Shown here one piece after another: positions 46,336 to 58,737 of a stretch of DNA of 64,000 bases. Position numbers and translations under genes: made by a program. The stretch is from positions 1,583,032 through 1,647,031 of the forward strand of contig MU004182.1 in the NCBI GenBank assembly GCA_010093605.1. The letters are read 5' to 3'. How positions within the stretch are numbered: position 1 is the first letter of the stretch; each line of letters begins with the position of its first letter. The DNA comes from Lophium mytilinum. Its lineage: Eukaryota > Ascomycota > Dothideomycetes > Mytilinidiales > Mytilinidiaceae. The notes under the pieces were generated by a model that was not told the DNA's origin, did not search any database, and worked only from the letters and a program-made list of their open reading frames with translations.

Positions 46336-49139
46336 TAACTAATTACTACTTATTATAATACCTATAAACTACTAAGAAAGCCTTACTAAGGCTTACTTAA
46401 TAGATTAAAAATTTCTAGTAGTATAACCCTATAATATAGTATTACTTAAAAGCCCTTATAATAGTACCGGACGCAATTAGTAGGCGCCCTAATTTTACCT
46501 AAGAATACCTTACAGCCCTCTCTAAGTATAAAGATCCTAATATAGAGTATATTAAAGATTTAAAGAAGTTCCTTATAACGGGCCTTAAGTCTACTCTCTC
46601 TAAACAGCTATTAGAGGCTAAATTAAAATAACACCGGCTTTACTGCTAAAGAATCTATCTGTCCCTATATTAGAACTTTATAATTCTAAAAGAAGAACTA
46701 TGCTATTACTTCTATAAACCTAATAGTAATCTAAATCTATATACTCTTAAGAATACTATACTATATATTACACCTTTCTATTATTAACAGGTTCTTAATA
46801 GAACCTACTAGCTAGGCTACTTTATATACCGCGGCATGCAGAAGGCCCTATAAGTATATAGCTAGTAGCTAATAATAAGTTATAATACTAATAAATACAC
46901 TTATAAGTATACCTTATGCTAGCTAGTATAGAAGAGAAAGATTATTTATAAACTAACGTTTTATTAGGTTAAGAATTAAGATCTATTTAATAAATAGGGC
47001 ATTAATTTAATTAGTAGATTACTATAATTAATCTATAGAAATTACTAGATTATTACTACTATTAATTACGCTATAGGTTAGCCTAAAGCTGCTACGCTTT
47101 CTAATACTTAAGCTAAGACTATAGTAATATTTATCTATAAAAGAATCTACTACTAGTATAGACCCCTAGCGGCGTTTACTTCTAATAATAGTTTAAACTT
47201 TCTTTCTAAAGTTATTATAGTACTATAAAAGCTTATTAAGACCTGCTATAATATTATAACGCTATATTACTCTTAGGCAAATAGTAAGGTAGAGAGGCTT
47301 AATAGAGTCTTAGGGAATATTCTTATAAAGCTAATAATTAATTAAGATATAGCTATATAGAATACCTAGTTACTAGCTATAGTATATATAATATGTACTT
47401 AGAATACCTTCTATAGCTATACTCCCTACTACCTTATATATAGTAGACGTCCTTAAGTACCTAATAATACTTTAGTACCGGCTCTTAATAAGACTGCAGA
47501 TAAAGAAGCTAAATTAGAGTATTATTTAGCCCGCATTAGGAAAGTTTAATACATGCGCGCACTAGCAGAGGATTAGCTACTAAAGAAAGTAATTATAGCA
47601 GGCCTATAGAATCTATAACCTCTATCTAAGAAGCATCTAGTTACTTAATAGAAGATTAGTTTCTAGGTACTCCTTTAAAATAAGGTTAAGAGGAAATTTA
47701 GAGCAAAATAGTTTAGTCTATTTAAAATTATTACTGCTTATTCTTTTAGTACCTATATGCTTTAAACACCTACTAATTAAGTATTAAAGAACCTTGTTTA
47801 CGGCAATAGGTTAGTAAATACACGCATTAATACTTATATAAAGTTTTAGAACTAAGAAGACTCTAAATATAACTTAGAATATTCTAATAATATATTAGAA
47901 GATAACTAAGTACTTTAGAACTAAGAGGATTTTAATAATACTAATAAAGAGCGTGCTACACGTTAAGAAGAAGTTAAACCTAGTAATAATGCTGTCGCGA
48001 ATATATTAGATGTAGACAACGCTAATAGAAAGCTATAGTCTAAGTTTACTATAATCTCTAAAGTAGAATAGAATTAGAAGATTACTAAGTATTAATTAAA
48101 GCAGCAGTATAAGGGCGCAGAGCTCTTCTAGAAAGAAGAGAAGAACGCTTAGAAACTGCCTAAACTAAAGCTATATTAAATACTAAGAGATTTTAAAGAG
48201 AGAGTTCTTAAGAGAGACTAACGGGCTACTAAGAAAAAGGAACCTAAAAAGGGTTAATTAACTATTATACTAGTATAGGTTACTAGCTTTATAGTTATAT
48301 AATATAAAGATGCAGGCAAGACTACTATAAATACCTATTAGAAAGTTTATATGCATAAGCTAGAGATAAGTTAAGATAAGCTTAACGTTCTATAGGGAAC
48401 TAGTAATTACGCAGCACCTATAGAATAACCTAATAATGCATTAGTGCTAGCTATAGATACTAATAATAGGGAACCATTAGAAATAGCTTAAGATAGTAAT
48501 AGGACACCTAAGAGTGTAAATACTACTATCTAATTACCTAATACTGCGCACTAAGATAATAATAAGTATAATAGGGATACTATTATCGTGCGGCTAAGGG
48601 GTAATGCTGTTATTTAAACTAATAATACTGCGGAGCTGCAGGATAAAGAGATTAACTTAAGAGCTAAGAATACTAAAATGCGCATAAATAATAAGTTCTT
48701 AGATAAGAATACTAGCTCTAATATATAATTAGAGAGCTCCTCTAGCAGTAATACTAGTATAATAGATATTAAAGATAATAAGAATACTAGCAGCAATTAC
48801 AAGTTAGATTTAGATAGTAATTTTAATGCACCTATAATACAACCTACCTAAGCTCTTAATATAAAGTTGCGCGGAAGAAAGCGCAAGAGAGCTTAAATAG
48901 CACTTCTATCCTAAGCTAATAGAGTGTTAGAAGAACTCTATATATTTATTACCTAGATTTCCTTTATTAATTTAAATTTAAGCGTTTAATTCTTTATTAT
49001 TACTTATTTAGCTATATTTTATCTTTAGAGAATTAAAAAGATAATAAATTTAAGAACCTATATTAGAGATTAACTAAGCTAAGCTTATACTTCTATTATA
49101 CTTAACCCTTCTTATATCTAGAAGGGGAGGGAAAATTAA

Positions 49140-51430
49140 TGCTTTTCTATTAATACTAGCTAAGCTAATATACTCTTAGTCCTTCTAGGTAGCTATTCTA
49201 CTACTAGGACTTCTTCTACTAGGACTTCTATAGCTACTACTACTACTAGAATAGCTATTATTATTCTTCTAAGGCTGTTTTAGAGGCGCGCTCTAAGTTA
49301 ATATATTTTAGCTATGCTTGCTAGCCCTATTCTTCTAGAGAATAGTATTTAGAGAGCCTATTTAATACTAAGTAGAGTTTAAAGGGGTCTCTCTAGTAGA
49401 GTTATTATTATTACTAATAGATAACTAAGATAAGCGGCGGCTTAATAGTATATTAGGAGTAGGCTCTTAAAAGCGCTGTAGAGAACCTAAAGAAGAATAA
49501 TAAGAGGTTAAAGAAGTTAGAAAAGTTAAAGGCTAAGTAGAAGAGGTTAGAGAGTATTACCTTAGACCTTAAGTGCTAGAACCTAAAGTAGCTGCATTTT
49601 CTAAATCTAATGCAGCTGCAGATAATTACTAGAAGCTAGATCTTAAACTAGAAGCCTAAGTAGAAGCACTACTAGAGCCCTATAGATAATATTAAGCTAT
49701 TAGAGATTTAGAAGTATAAGAAATACCTAGATTACGTAGTAGTATAGCAGTCTTCCTTTAAATTAACTCTATTAGTAGCTGCATAGCTAAGGCTAAGCGC
49801 ACTATATTTTTAGCCAGGTTCTTAAGAGATTCTTGGTCGCAAAGAGAAGATATAAACTTAGTAATATTATAGCAACCTTATTAAATGCAAGCCCTAGTAG
49901 TCTTCTAATAAGCTATTAGAGTCTACCCTTCTATAATAGGTATTAGCTAAGTTCTAAGATACTCTAAAAGTAAAGCTAAACTTACCTTAAAATAAATAAG
50001 TCCCCTTACTACCCTGCTAATAATATTCTATATAGAATTCTTAGTAGAGAGAAGAACTATCTAGATTATAAGCCTAAATATATTTACTAAACTAATAGCC
50101 TCCCGAGAATATTCTTAAGTAGTGGTTGCAGGCCCTAAAGGTAGAAGAAGCCCTAGAATTCTTACTATAATCTACTCTTAAGCCTAAATACTATTTAAGA
50201 AGCCCTATAAAGCGTAAATTATAGCTATAGTTCTTATTTAAAATTAGTTTATTATTTCTAATATTACTAAGAAACTCTTAAAGTAGTATATTTCTCTAAG
50301 CTCTACTACTACCTTTAAACTTTAGGGGGTATTTAGTATAGTTTAGATAATTAGAAGCTATAGCGTAGCGTTAGAAGGCTTAAGAAAGTAGAATAGAGTT
50401 ATTAAAGGCTATTAGCTATATATAGCATAGATTATAGAACCTCTAGACTATTAGAAGGTTAATAATTAATATAAGTATAATAGTAACTAGATCTTATTAG
50501 CTTTATTAAGAGAAAGAGCTAAACTATTATTAGAAACTTACTATAGGCCTATAAGGCTTTATAAGCCAAGATGCCTAAGGATTTATAAGAGCGTAGAACC
50601 TTATAACTATAGCTAGAGTCTAAAGAATTATTGCCTCTATTATCTCCACCTCTTCTATAGAGCAAGCTAGAGGCTATAGAACCTAGCTAAGTATTAAGCA
50701 ACGTTATAACGCTAACTTAGAGTAAGAAAAAGCAGCCTAGAAGCTAAGAGAGAGAGAGTTCTAATAAAGAAATTAATAAAGAAAGATAATAGTAATAAGA
50801 AGAGAAGCTGTAAGAGTCTTTAATAAACCTTTAAAGTTAAGAGAAGCTTAAACCTTAAAGGAGAAAGTTAAGTATAGAAGAAAGAGTATAAGAGCATTAA
50901 AAAGGCCTTATATATACTCTAGATTCTTAAATCTATTACTTCTAGATTACTACTTACCGCTCTATAACGTACTAATAGCTTCTTAGACCTATATAAAATT
51001 ATAAGCTTCTTACTAGATTATAAGGGACTTTATAAGATTTCTAATAAGCCTATTATTAGCTATTATAGCTCTAATTGCATATTAAAACCTAATGCGCGCT
51101 AGCATACTAATATTTATATTACTGTATAATTCCCTCTATTATAAACACTTTATAATCTCTTCTAATTCTTTCTTACTATCTAGCTATTAAATATTCTAAT
51201 ACCTCTATTATCCCCTACTAATATAGTAGTAGACCTCTAAAGAATTCTAAACCCCTCTTAGATAATATTACCGCAATATTACTATCTACTAATATACTAT
51301 TTATAGTATTATATACCCCTAGAAGCTTTAAAGCTTCTAAAGAAGCTAATAGCCTAATATGCTAATAACGCACAGTATAAAGTAGTAAGCGCGATATACT
51401 ATTATAAATATAATTTAATAGTAAATTAGA
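49140..51430 (+). other. Unassigned 3' region of the block C Gypsy fossil
   Basis: AT-converted sequence with protein-like plus-strand composition: Lys/Glu-rich at about 49440-49700, then mixed hydrophobic. It follows the basic C-terminus of pol (about 48870) and ends at the purine-rich tract. I cannot match it to a retroelement gene. It may be an extra 3' gene, which some fungal Gypsy lineages have, or a nested insertion. It is broken. Confidence 0.35.
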
Positions 51431-51445
51431 TCTAAAAGGGGAGGA

Positions 51446-51650
51446 TATAGAATTCTTAATATATAGTTAATATTTAGATATTATATATATAATATATAGA
51501 TCTACTATAGGAACGCTTTCCTATATAGATCTAGTGTAATTAAGGCCTGCACGGGCCTCTCCAACGTGTATATAGCCTAGCTAGATTCCTACATAGAATT
51601 GACATCGATTGTCCTCTAAATTCTTACATCACGTGATCGGAAATATTACA
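51446..51650 (+). repeat. 3' LTR of the block C Gypsy fossil (205 bp)
   Basis: Preceded by the purine-rich tract AAAAGGGGAGGA and followed by the target duplication TGCT. The outer (right) half from about 51560 keeps normal GC, including ATCACGTGAT at about 51628, while the inner half is AT-converted, a mirror image of the 5' LTR. Confidence 0.9.
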
Positions 51651-52495
51651 TGCTCAGGGTGTGTCGAACAAGAGTAATGCAGTGCTCGTCCCCTAACGCA
51701 GAGTGCACATTGTCTTTCGCAAGGGCCTTGACTAGGCACAAATTAGATAGATGATTAAGCATTTTCAAAAAGGAAGCTTCTAAAGGTTGCAACATGGAAC
51801 ACATGAGCCTCTAGGCGGTGTGTGAACGTCTTTCGGACGCCAGGCGCTCCGTAGTGAGCGACTTTCGATAAGGGGAGAAGACTCAACAACCTACATCTGT
51901 CCAAGTACAGCTCCAAGCTTTCCAAAAGTCGCCTAAGGAGGTTCGAATTCGCAGGGTTCAAATGGCTTAGGCCACCAGCCTGCACGTCGAAACCCGTACT
52001 CCACATTCGAAATCTGTCATTTTCGTTCGAGTAGTGCGATCTCGATAGCTGCCCCGGATCCCCAGCAGTCACTAGCCGCGTTGAAATGTCCTCGAAGAGG
52101 CTTGTGCAACGGCTCACTTTCCCAGAAACTCCATTGATGTCCAAATTGGAAGGGACTTTTCTCTCCCGTTCTACCAAGGCAGGCCATGAACTGTTTGGCT
52201 GCTCGGCAAGCGTAGTCCCGCTAATAGACCCTCTTGCATAGGCTTCCTGGATCGGAATTGTCAAATTATCGCCTGATTGATGTGAGGATGGCGGTTTCTG
52301 CAACAAGTCAACAGTATTGACGTTGGCGGTCGTTGTGGCAGATCTATTAACGTGAGTTGTTTGCAGTAAGATTGGGTTCAAGTGTACGTGCGGTTCGCTC
52401 CATATATATATTGGATTTGATTTCTCATCAAACACTATGCGATAATATCTTCTATGTTCGGAGCTCCATATCCAGCCCTGATCAGTGCTCTCCAT
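51651..52495 (-). pseudogene. 5' half of the DUF6590 gene split by the Gypsy insertion
   Basis: From the ATG at 52495 the frame begins MESTDQGWIWSSEHRRYYRI, the Trp/Tyr-rich N-terminus usual for DUF6590 proteins, followed by a disordered region. This frame stays open to 51755, but an intron probably intervenes, because a second frame is open from about 51815 to the retroelement edge and continues in phase into the 3' half at 42012. One possible intron is about 51867-51817 (weak donor GTCGCT, acceptor GCCTAG); the splice sites are not certain. The codons next to the insertion on each side are open, so the element entered a coding exon. The remaining frame would end in a stop at 51755 or in the LTR. 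Confidence 0.75.
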
Positions 52496-52982
52496 GTCCC
52501 GGAGAAAGAAACATTGATGTCGTGGACTATTTCGTAGCTGGCATATCCGAAAAGCTGATGTGCGTTCAAAATAGTTTGGTATGTAGCAAGATATCGTGCG
52601 CGGATAATGAACGTGCGAGGTGAGTTATACAACGTTGCCTTGAAGGCTGATTTGATCGCGGAACGATGCGGGGTAGGGAGTGTGGCTTTTACTGACAGCG
52701 TCCAATTCGCTATGCCCGAAGTCAGCCTTGCATCGTTCACCGGTCATTGTGTTAGATAACGATCAACCTTGTTTCTCGATATAGAGCTCTTCCCCTCTTC
52801 ACTTCAGACATGCCGTCCTAAGCACTCCAGTATGCGCACGATCCCTTTACCTAACAACGTGGTGAGCTCGCTATTACGTCTCCACTAAGACGATCGCGAG
52901 GCTATATTCACGGTCAACTTTTCCGGCTGAGGCCCATCGCCGTCAGAACTGTATCACAAAAACGATAGATCACCTATGAACC
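52496..52982. promoter_or_regulatory. Shared intergenic region of a divergent DUF6590/DUF7580 pair
   Basis: 487 bp between the ATG of the minus-strand DUF6590 gene (52495) and the plus-strand DUF7580 gene (52983). It should hold both promoters. A minus-strand frame (52740-52496) is open upstream of the DUF6590 start but out of phase with it. No specific binding site could be assigned. Confidence 0.45.
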
Positions 52983-54687
52983 ATGCCAGACGCGTTTGAA
53001 ATCGCAGGTTTAGTATTGGGAATTATTGGCGCATATCCAGCAGTTGTCTCGGTGCTAGAACTTTATATTGGAGGTTTACAAGCACGGTCAAGCGTCCACG
53101 AGGACCAAGTCCGGGCGTTCCAGCTAGACTTGGGCGTGCAAAGCGCGCTGTTTGAGAATTCATATTGTATTCTTATGAATGTTCAAGACGCTACGGTGCT
53201 CCAGGGTGCCAAATCATCGGATTGGCAAAAGATCTCCGACTCTATCAAACTCAAAATCACAAACGAGAAGCACTGGGCAACATACGGCAAGCTTCTGCAA
53301 TCCATCTATGAGTGTTGGAATACGCTCATCCTACAGATTCCGAGGGTACGTTGTTTTCCCATGCTGATGATGTTCTTCTAGCAAAGCATTCTCCTTTTTG
53401 CTTTTACTAGAACTAAACCCATACCGGAATGTCTGCTAATAGACTTAGTAGCCTCCCTTGCGCGCATTCGGGCAGTCGGATCTAAATTGGATGCAACAAA
53501 CTGAAGAAATGTTGAAGAGAGTAGAATTCGTTATCAAGAACACAGCCAGATGCGGTTTGCTCAATAAGCTCAAAGTCAAGAACGCCGAATTGATTACTTT
53601 AGTCAAGCAACAAAGAACAATGCGTAAGCAACAGCGGGACCAAACTCGGAACCACACAGCTTATTTTCGAAGTGTACAATCTGCCGCGCTAGAATTTTGT
53701 GAAGTCGTGGCATCATCTCTTGGATGCACATGTACCTCGACACATGCTATCACTGTAGAGCTCCAATCCATTGCTGCTCCCCGGTCTCTCGCAGATAGCT
53801 CCGGTGGATATGCTTCTACGTCAAACTCCCCTTTGGAGATGGAAATGACATACAAGCCTGGAATCAATGGTACCATACCGGTGCCTATGAAGCTAGAATT
53901 GTTCTATCCTTTATCAACTACTACGCGGCGACTATACTTGCAACAAACATGGCAAGGGCTCTCACGGCCAAGCTCAACACATTGCTTAGCGCAAAGTATG
54001 GAACGAATACTACAAGGCTCGGTGATAGGATCTAAAGCTGAATATCATATTCCTGGTCATGAATCCATGCGTATGCATATAAGCCGGAAGCAAGCCTTAA
54101 CGCACAATTCCATTACGTCTTTGGGATCAGTGATTGCGAATCAATCACTCCCTTGCTTTCAGAACGGCAACTTCTTCGAGCGAGATAGAATCAACATGGC
54201 AATTGTCCTCACCTGTTCCGTCCTCGGTCTCCACTCAACCCCTTGGCTTCCTGATCTTTGGACAAGTGATGACATCGAGTTCCTGCCTTTAACTGGCAAC
54301 ATCACTCGTACATCTTTGCAAAAGCCGCGAGTTACTATACCGGTCCAACGTGATAGCTTGTTGAGCACCGGGCGGAGGACACCCTCATTCGGCGTTCGTA
54401 ACAATTCTCTCTTCGCTTTGGGAATGGTCCTTCTTGAGATACTCATGGGAGCATCGCTTGCTTCCAAGCGGACGACAAATGAATCGAACATTGAGGCAGC
54501 ATGGAGGCTCGAGCATGTTGTGTGCAGTAAAGAGCTACCATTCTGGAAGGAAGTGGTCAGCGGATGTCTCCACTGTCCCTTTTCTGGCATAGACATGGAT
54601 CTAGCATCTGACCCACCCGATCTTCTGGACTGCGTACAAACAGAAGTGCTCCAACCTTTGCTGAAGGCCTCCGCGGCACTTCCATAA
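52983..54687 (+). CDS. DUF7580-domain protein (fungal kinase-fold-like, NLR-associated)
   Basis: Exons 52983-53345 and 53452-54687 (intron 53346-53451, GTACGT..TAG, in phase) give 532 residues. The N-terminus EIAGLVLGIIGAYPAVVSVLELY (about 5-27) is the hydrophobic helix that opens many fungal NLR-type and cell-death effector proteins. The middle is helical, with basic stretches. The C-terminal part matches DUF7580, with MAIVLTCSVLGLHSTPWLPDLWTSDDIEFLP and NNSLFALGMVLLEILMG, the last resembling the alpha-F/alpha-G region of protein kinases but without catalytic motifs. Proteins of this kind are often variable between strains and linked to fungal immunity. A role here is inference. It lies head to head with the split DUF6590 gene. 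Confidence 0.85.
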
Positions 54688-55639
54688 TCCTGTTCAGTCA
54701 TTATCTCCTCGGTTTGCTTCCGGATCGGTCACATCGAGACTGCTGAAGTTTAAATTATTTTTCAGCTCTCTCAGAACTGGTACATCTACGATATCATCAT
54801 CCTCGACAAACAGTCTGGTTTTGCCGGCTTCCCTGCCGTGGTGTCCCTGAATATGGTGATCATTTCCGAATCTCGAGCGCTATTGAAGGAAACAGAGAGT
54901 GAAGAAGTGTCCTACTCCAGACTTTGAATGTATACATAACTTATACCCTTTGTGAATGGGAAATCTCAAGTGGCACAAGTTTAATCATAGGACCGGCTGG
55001 TAATCTACTGATCTCTCGTACGCAACCAAAGGCGTTCTAGAGTGAATTGAAACACGTGACATGTGTTGCATTTCTTAACATAATGAGCACTGCTTCATAG
55101 AAGCGGGGATAGTCGCACCTTGAAAACGTCTGGGGAGCACAGTACTCAAAAGATGAGATGGAGGCTCAGGCGCGTCGATGAGTTGCGAGGTGAACATATT
55201 GTGGAAATGCTGGGTACGTATATGCTCTGCTTAAACCAGGAGTCTCACGCCCGGCGGGACAGAAGGGAAAGGCCATGAAACGACTCTCAAATAGGATCAT
55301 CTAGCGCAAGTGACCTTGACTAGATATCACGTGTTGCGCAGTGCGGTGCCCAAAAGGGCACCGCTTGCGGCGACCAAATAGGGAACTGGAAGCGAGAATC
55401 CTCAATGTCTCCCACCGGTGACCGGAACTACCGTACTTCAACACTTCCGCTGCCTATACGTCTGCTTTCAAGCGTCCATTTATTTCCTTTCATTATTAAG
55501 ATCCTTGCCTTCACGAAAAATCATTCTAGAATACAGAAGACTCCTCGACTTCCTCGCAGTCTCAGCCTTGTTGGCCCTCCGCTCAACTATTGGAGTTTCA
55601 GTTGCTCCAAGGTCCATATATACGGCCACATAGTCATCT
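54688..55639. other. Intergenic, no gene seen
   Basis: About 950 bp. Frames at 55405-55704 overlap the start of the next gene on the same strand and look like translated leader. CACGTG cores lie near 55053 and 55329. Confidence 0.45.
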
Positions 55640-57262
55640 ATGCCGCCAATGGCCTCCATATCTGCTCGAAGGTTTCAGATAAGACGAAACCTTGCAACTA
55701 CTGACTCCTACAATCCCTGCGCCGGCATCGAGTTCGATCCTCCACGTGACTCGGACGAGCTATTTGATGCTTTGAAGGTCGCCTATCCTCGTCGGAAAAC
55801 GCACAAGGCGCGTATGAGAGAAGCGATTATTGAGTTCTTAGTCAGTGAGCGAGAGGCGTCGAGGTCGCGCAGCGGGAGTCCGGTAGTCTCGACACGTGAC
55901 AGTGACCGCAGTAAGGATATCGAGTACTCGGTAGAAGGGCCTGATGGGCCCGGTGCATCACATAAGATATCACAAGAGTCCGCTACGCAGAGTAGTAGGA
56001 AGGAAAGCTTTGTGACTATCACGACGCCTGAGCCACGTCCAGCTACCACGCTTCCATTAGCCGATGACATTCTGAAATCACAGACACAGATGACTCATCA
56101 GAGGTCCATAACTGTGCATTCTTCAACTTCTACGAAGGTTGCAGTTAATGATTTAACGATCGTCTGGAGCTCTGTCGACGGTCTGGCGCGGAAGGCAAGG
56201 GTCAAGCGCATTATGACTGACGACGAGTTGGAGCAATATCGGCTCCGGAGGGTTATCGGAGCATGTAAAGTGTGCAAATCAAAGAAGCGCAAGGTACCAA
56301 AAGTTTTTTCTAGCATGTGGAGCTTCAAACTAATGAGCTTTTAGTGCATTCACGGCGATCAACCTCCAGCAAGCCCGCCTGACGCAGAAGTAAGAGTCTC
56401 GAAGCGGCAAAAGGCTTCTACGCCCAACTCACTGGAAGCTTCTGCTACAGGAGCGGAACCGAAATCTGCTTCCTTAAGCCAAACGGCGGCTACAAATGTT
56501 GAACCCAGCGAGAATCGCCGGAACGAGTGCAGAGAGAACCCGCGAGTCAACGCCCAAAAGACTTCACCAGCAACTTCAGGCAACTTTGATTCAAACGCTT
56601 GGATGCTGGGCGCAATGGATGAGTTCAATGAAATTGATGCCGCAATAAATGCACTAGGATACACAAAATCTCCTCCGCCGTTTCAACCAGCACAGGTTCC
56701 TGCTCTAGAACTACGTCATCCCGTTGTAGATCCGGGATATTCAGAGACAGCTATCCCGATTCCGATAGATGATATGAATATCCCAAGCGCTGGTGAATTT
56801 CAAAAGCCACCCCAAGTACACCTCCAGAAGACGGCCCTAGCAGACCTACCCCAGTTCATATCACCGGCAGAACTTGATCTAGGGTCGGTATCACAAACAC
56901 CCGACGTCAACATCGAACAACCAAAGAGTCCCTCTAAGCTCTCGAACTTCTCTTCAAGACTACTTCGAAAGTCTGGTAAAGCGAAAAGTAAGGCAGACCA
57001 TGTGGACAGGCCGAGGGAGACACATAAGATGGGATATAAGGAGCAAAGCTCGGCCAAGATGACTCTGAAGCAGTTTTTCAGTCCTAGCCGCATGAATCGT
57101 CTGGATGATCTTTATCTCACCGAACCACCTCCCAATCCGCCGTCTAGATACGCAATGGACGATTGGCAACCCCACGCTAGCGAGCTCCCAGTGCACGAGG
57201 TTTCCCAGCGATTTCCCGTGTACGAAATGGAGCTCGCTCATGAGCTTGAGTCGACGCTTTAA
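55640..57262 (+). CDS. Protein with half-zinc-cluster-like basic Cys motif
   Basis: Exons 55640-56293 and 56345-57262 (51-bp intron, in phase) give 523 residues. The splice joins RRVIGACKVCKSKKRK to CIHGD, giving GACxxCxxxxRKC, close to the first half of a Zn2Cys6 cluster. The second half is missing. This arrangement is seen in a group of fungal proteins of unknown role, so DNA binding is possible but unproven. The flanking sequence RIMTDDELEQYRLRR is helical and basic. The remainder is disordered, with Pro-rich stretches and a basic patch (SRLLRKSGKAKSKAD, about 410-425). The N-terminal PRDSDELFDALKVAYP segment looks conserved. Met4 (55649) is an alternative start. No family name recognised. 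Confidence 0.78.
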
Positions 57263-57485
57263 GAGGCGCCGTGCTGAGTCTTATATCACAAGAAAGATGC
57301 GCTGAAAGTCGTCATGAAAAGACACCACCTCTTAGGGTGGACATAACGCTGTTGTTGGCACGCTTATGCCATTACCACGAATTTCGCAGCTAGGAGCTCG
57401 TTGACTTGTGTATCATTCCGAATACTTTCCAGGAGACTACACGATAAAACTCATTCGACAGGTAAAACATTACTTCATTCGCACA

Positions 57486-58737
57486 TCATGTCCCCTCAAA
57501 TACTGGACCATGCGCGCCCCTTCCTTGGCCCTCGGTTACCTCTTCAATCGCGAGCCCTCGGTCCGGCCCGGATTGCCACGCATGACCTGTCCAATTTGCA
57601 CCGCTCGATCTCAGGCTCGAGGGACTCTGAGGCGTCTCAGAGGCTGGACTGTGATGTGCACTATCCAATTCGACCGGATACCTGACATCACCTGGGGCTT
57701 CTGAGAGCCTATGAGGCCTGAAAGAATCGCTCGGGATGCCTTGAATAGGTGAATTAGATGGCAGTTCGTAAGCAGTGGGGTTTGGCGATGCCGCATGGTG
57801 AAACTTTTGATAAGACGGTGCGGGGGAGGTGTAAGCTGGCGGGATGGAATCTATTGGGACAATGTCAATAATATCAATCCGACTGCCATGTATATTTAGA
57901 GGGCATACCTCGTGGATTACCCGACTTGGGTGCTTCAATGATTTCAGGTTGCCCAGCGCCAGGCGGAAAGGACAACCGGGTTTGGAGAGTGTTGTTGCTT
58001 TCGTTGCGGGATTTCTTTGCGTGTCGAGCGAAGTAGATGATTAGGCCAATGATGATGGCGAGGGCTGCTACACCACCAGCTGCTCCGCCTGCAATAGCAC
58101 CCGTATTGCTCTTATGACTTGTGTTAACCACAGTCGGAACGCTTGTCGGAGTCGTCAAAGCATTGGTGATACAATCGGAGGTTGCTGTGGAAGGTGCTGA
58201 TGCGGAGCTATATGCTGCAGAGCTGATGAATGTACTCATACTCGACGCTTTCACGGATGCTTTTGTAGAAGATCCAGCCGACGTAGCCAGGGCGGATGGA
58301 GCTCCTCCAGTAGCAGAAAAGTCGGAAAACTGATCTGGAGTGTCCATAAATGCAGCTTGGAGATCGGCGCTCGGACATCCTTGGTCTTGGTTACACGCAG
58401 GAGACTTGCAGCAACCCATAAATGTAGGGGTGGTGAAATTGCAAGTATAAAATGCGCTTCCAGAAGGGCACTCCAAGTCTTTGAACGAACCATAGTATGT
58501 TGGGTTGAATGATGCTGGTTCAAGAGCCCCAAGTGGACAGCCATTTCCGTCGCATGCTTGTTGTGCACAGCATCCTGCAAAGGTGGAACCGGAGCCTTTG
58601 GCACAGGCATACCATTTGCTACCGCTCGGGCAAGAAGGCTCGAAAGCCTGACGTTCGTAGTTTAGAGACATTAGGATTGAATAAGATGAGTTACGAGACG
58701 AGATAAAACATGCGAGGAAAGCGAGCGACAGCACCAA
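57486..58737 (-). CDS. Cys-rich single-pass membrane protein (two Cys repeats, TM, PPxY-like tail)
   Basis: Exon 1 is 58737-57909, with an alternative start at 58671 (MSLNYERQ). A 58-bp intron and exon 2 (57850-57486) follow. The extracellular part has two copies of a repeat of type CPSGS..Y.C...F.GCC...AC...GCP (about 36-68 and 90-125). Next come a Ser/Thr-rich stretch, likely O-glycosylated, and the helix GAIAGGAAGGVAALAIIIGLIIYF (about 213-236). A short basic stretch and a Pro-rich cytoplasmic tail with IPPAY and APSY follow. This layout matches fungal cell-wall or stress-sensor-like proteins, though it is not the WSC domain itself. The start is uncertain: the longer start adds a signal-peptide-like leader. 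Confidence 0.78.

Larger units (their letters stand above)
42013..51650 (+). mobile_element. Ty3/Gypsy retrotransposon fossil, both LTRs present
   Basis: A 9.6-kb element with LTRs of 205 bp at 42013-42217 and 51446-51650 and a 4-bp target duplication, TGCT, at 42009-42012 and 51651-51654. Conceptual plus-strand frames show a gag-like region (about 43500-44300), a zinc-knuckle-like CxxC segment near 44330, reverse transcriptase (about 45170-45950), an assembly gap, and integrase with its zinc-binding part and core (about 46750-47470). A basic C-terminal tail lies near 48870, and a purine-rich tract at about 51433-51445. About 2.3 kb (49140-51430) before it is unassigned. The element is structurally complete but broken throughout by AT conversion, with very many breaks. 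It sits in a host coding exon that is otherwise sound, so insertion is young in evolutionary terms. Confidence 0.9.

Noticed and set aside
48614-48796. 60-residue Leu/Ser-rich frame on the minus strand in the block C Gypsy fossil
   Set aside because: Antisense to the C-terminal part of pol. Apparent hydrophobicity comes from AT-rich codons.
52496-52740. Minus-strand 101-residue frame as first exon of the DUF6590 gene
   Set aside because: It overlaps the start of the supported frame in another phase, and the known N-terminal Trp/Tyr motif begins at 52495.
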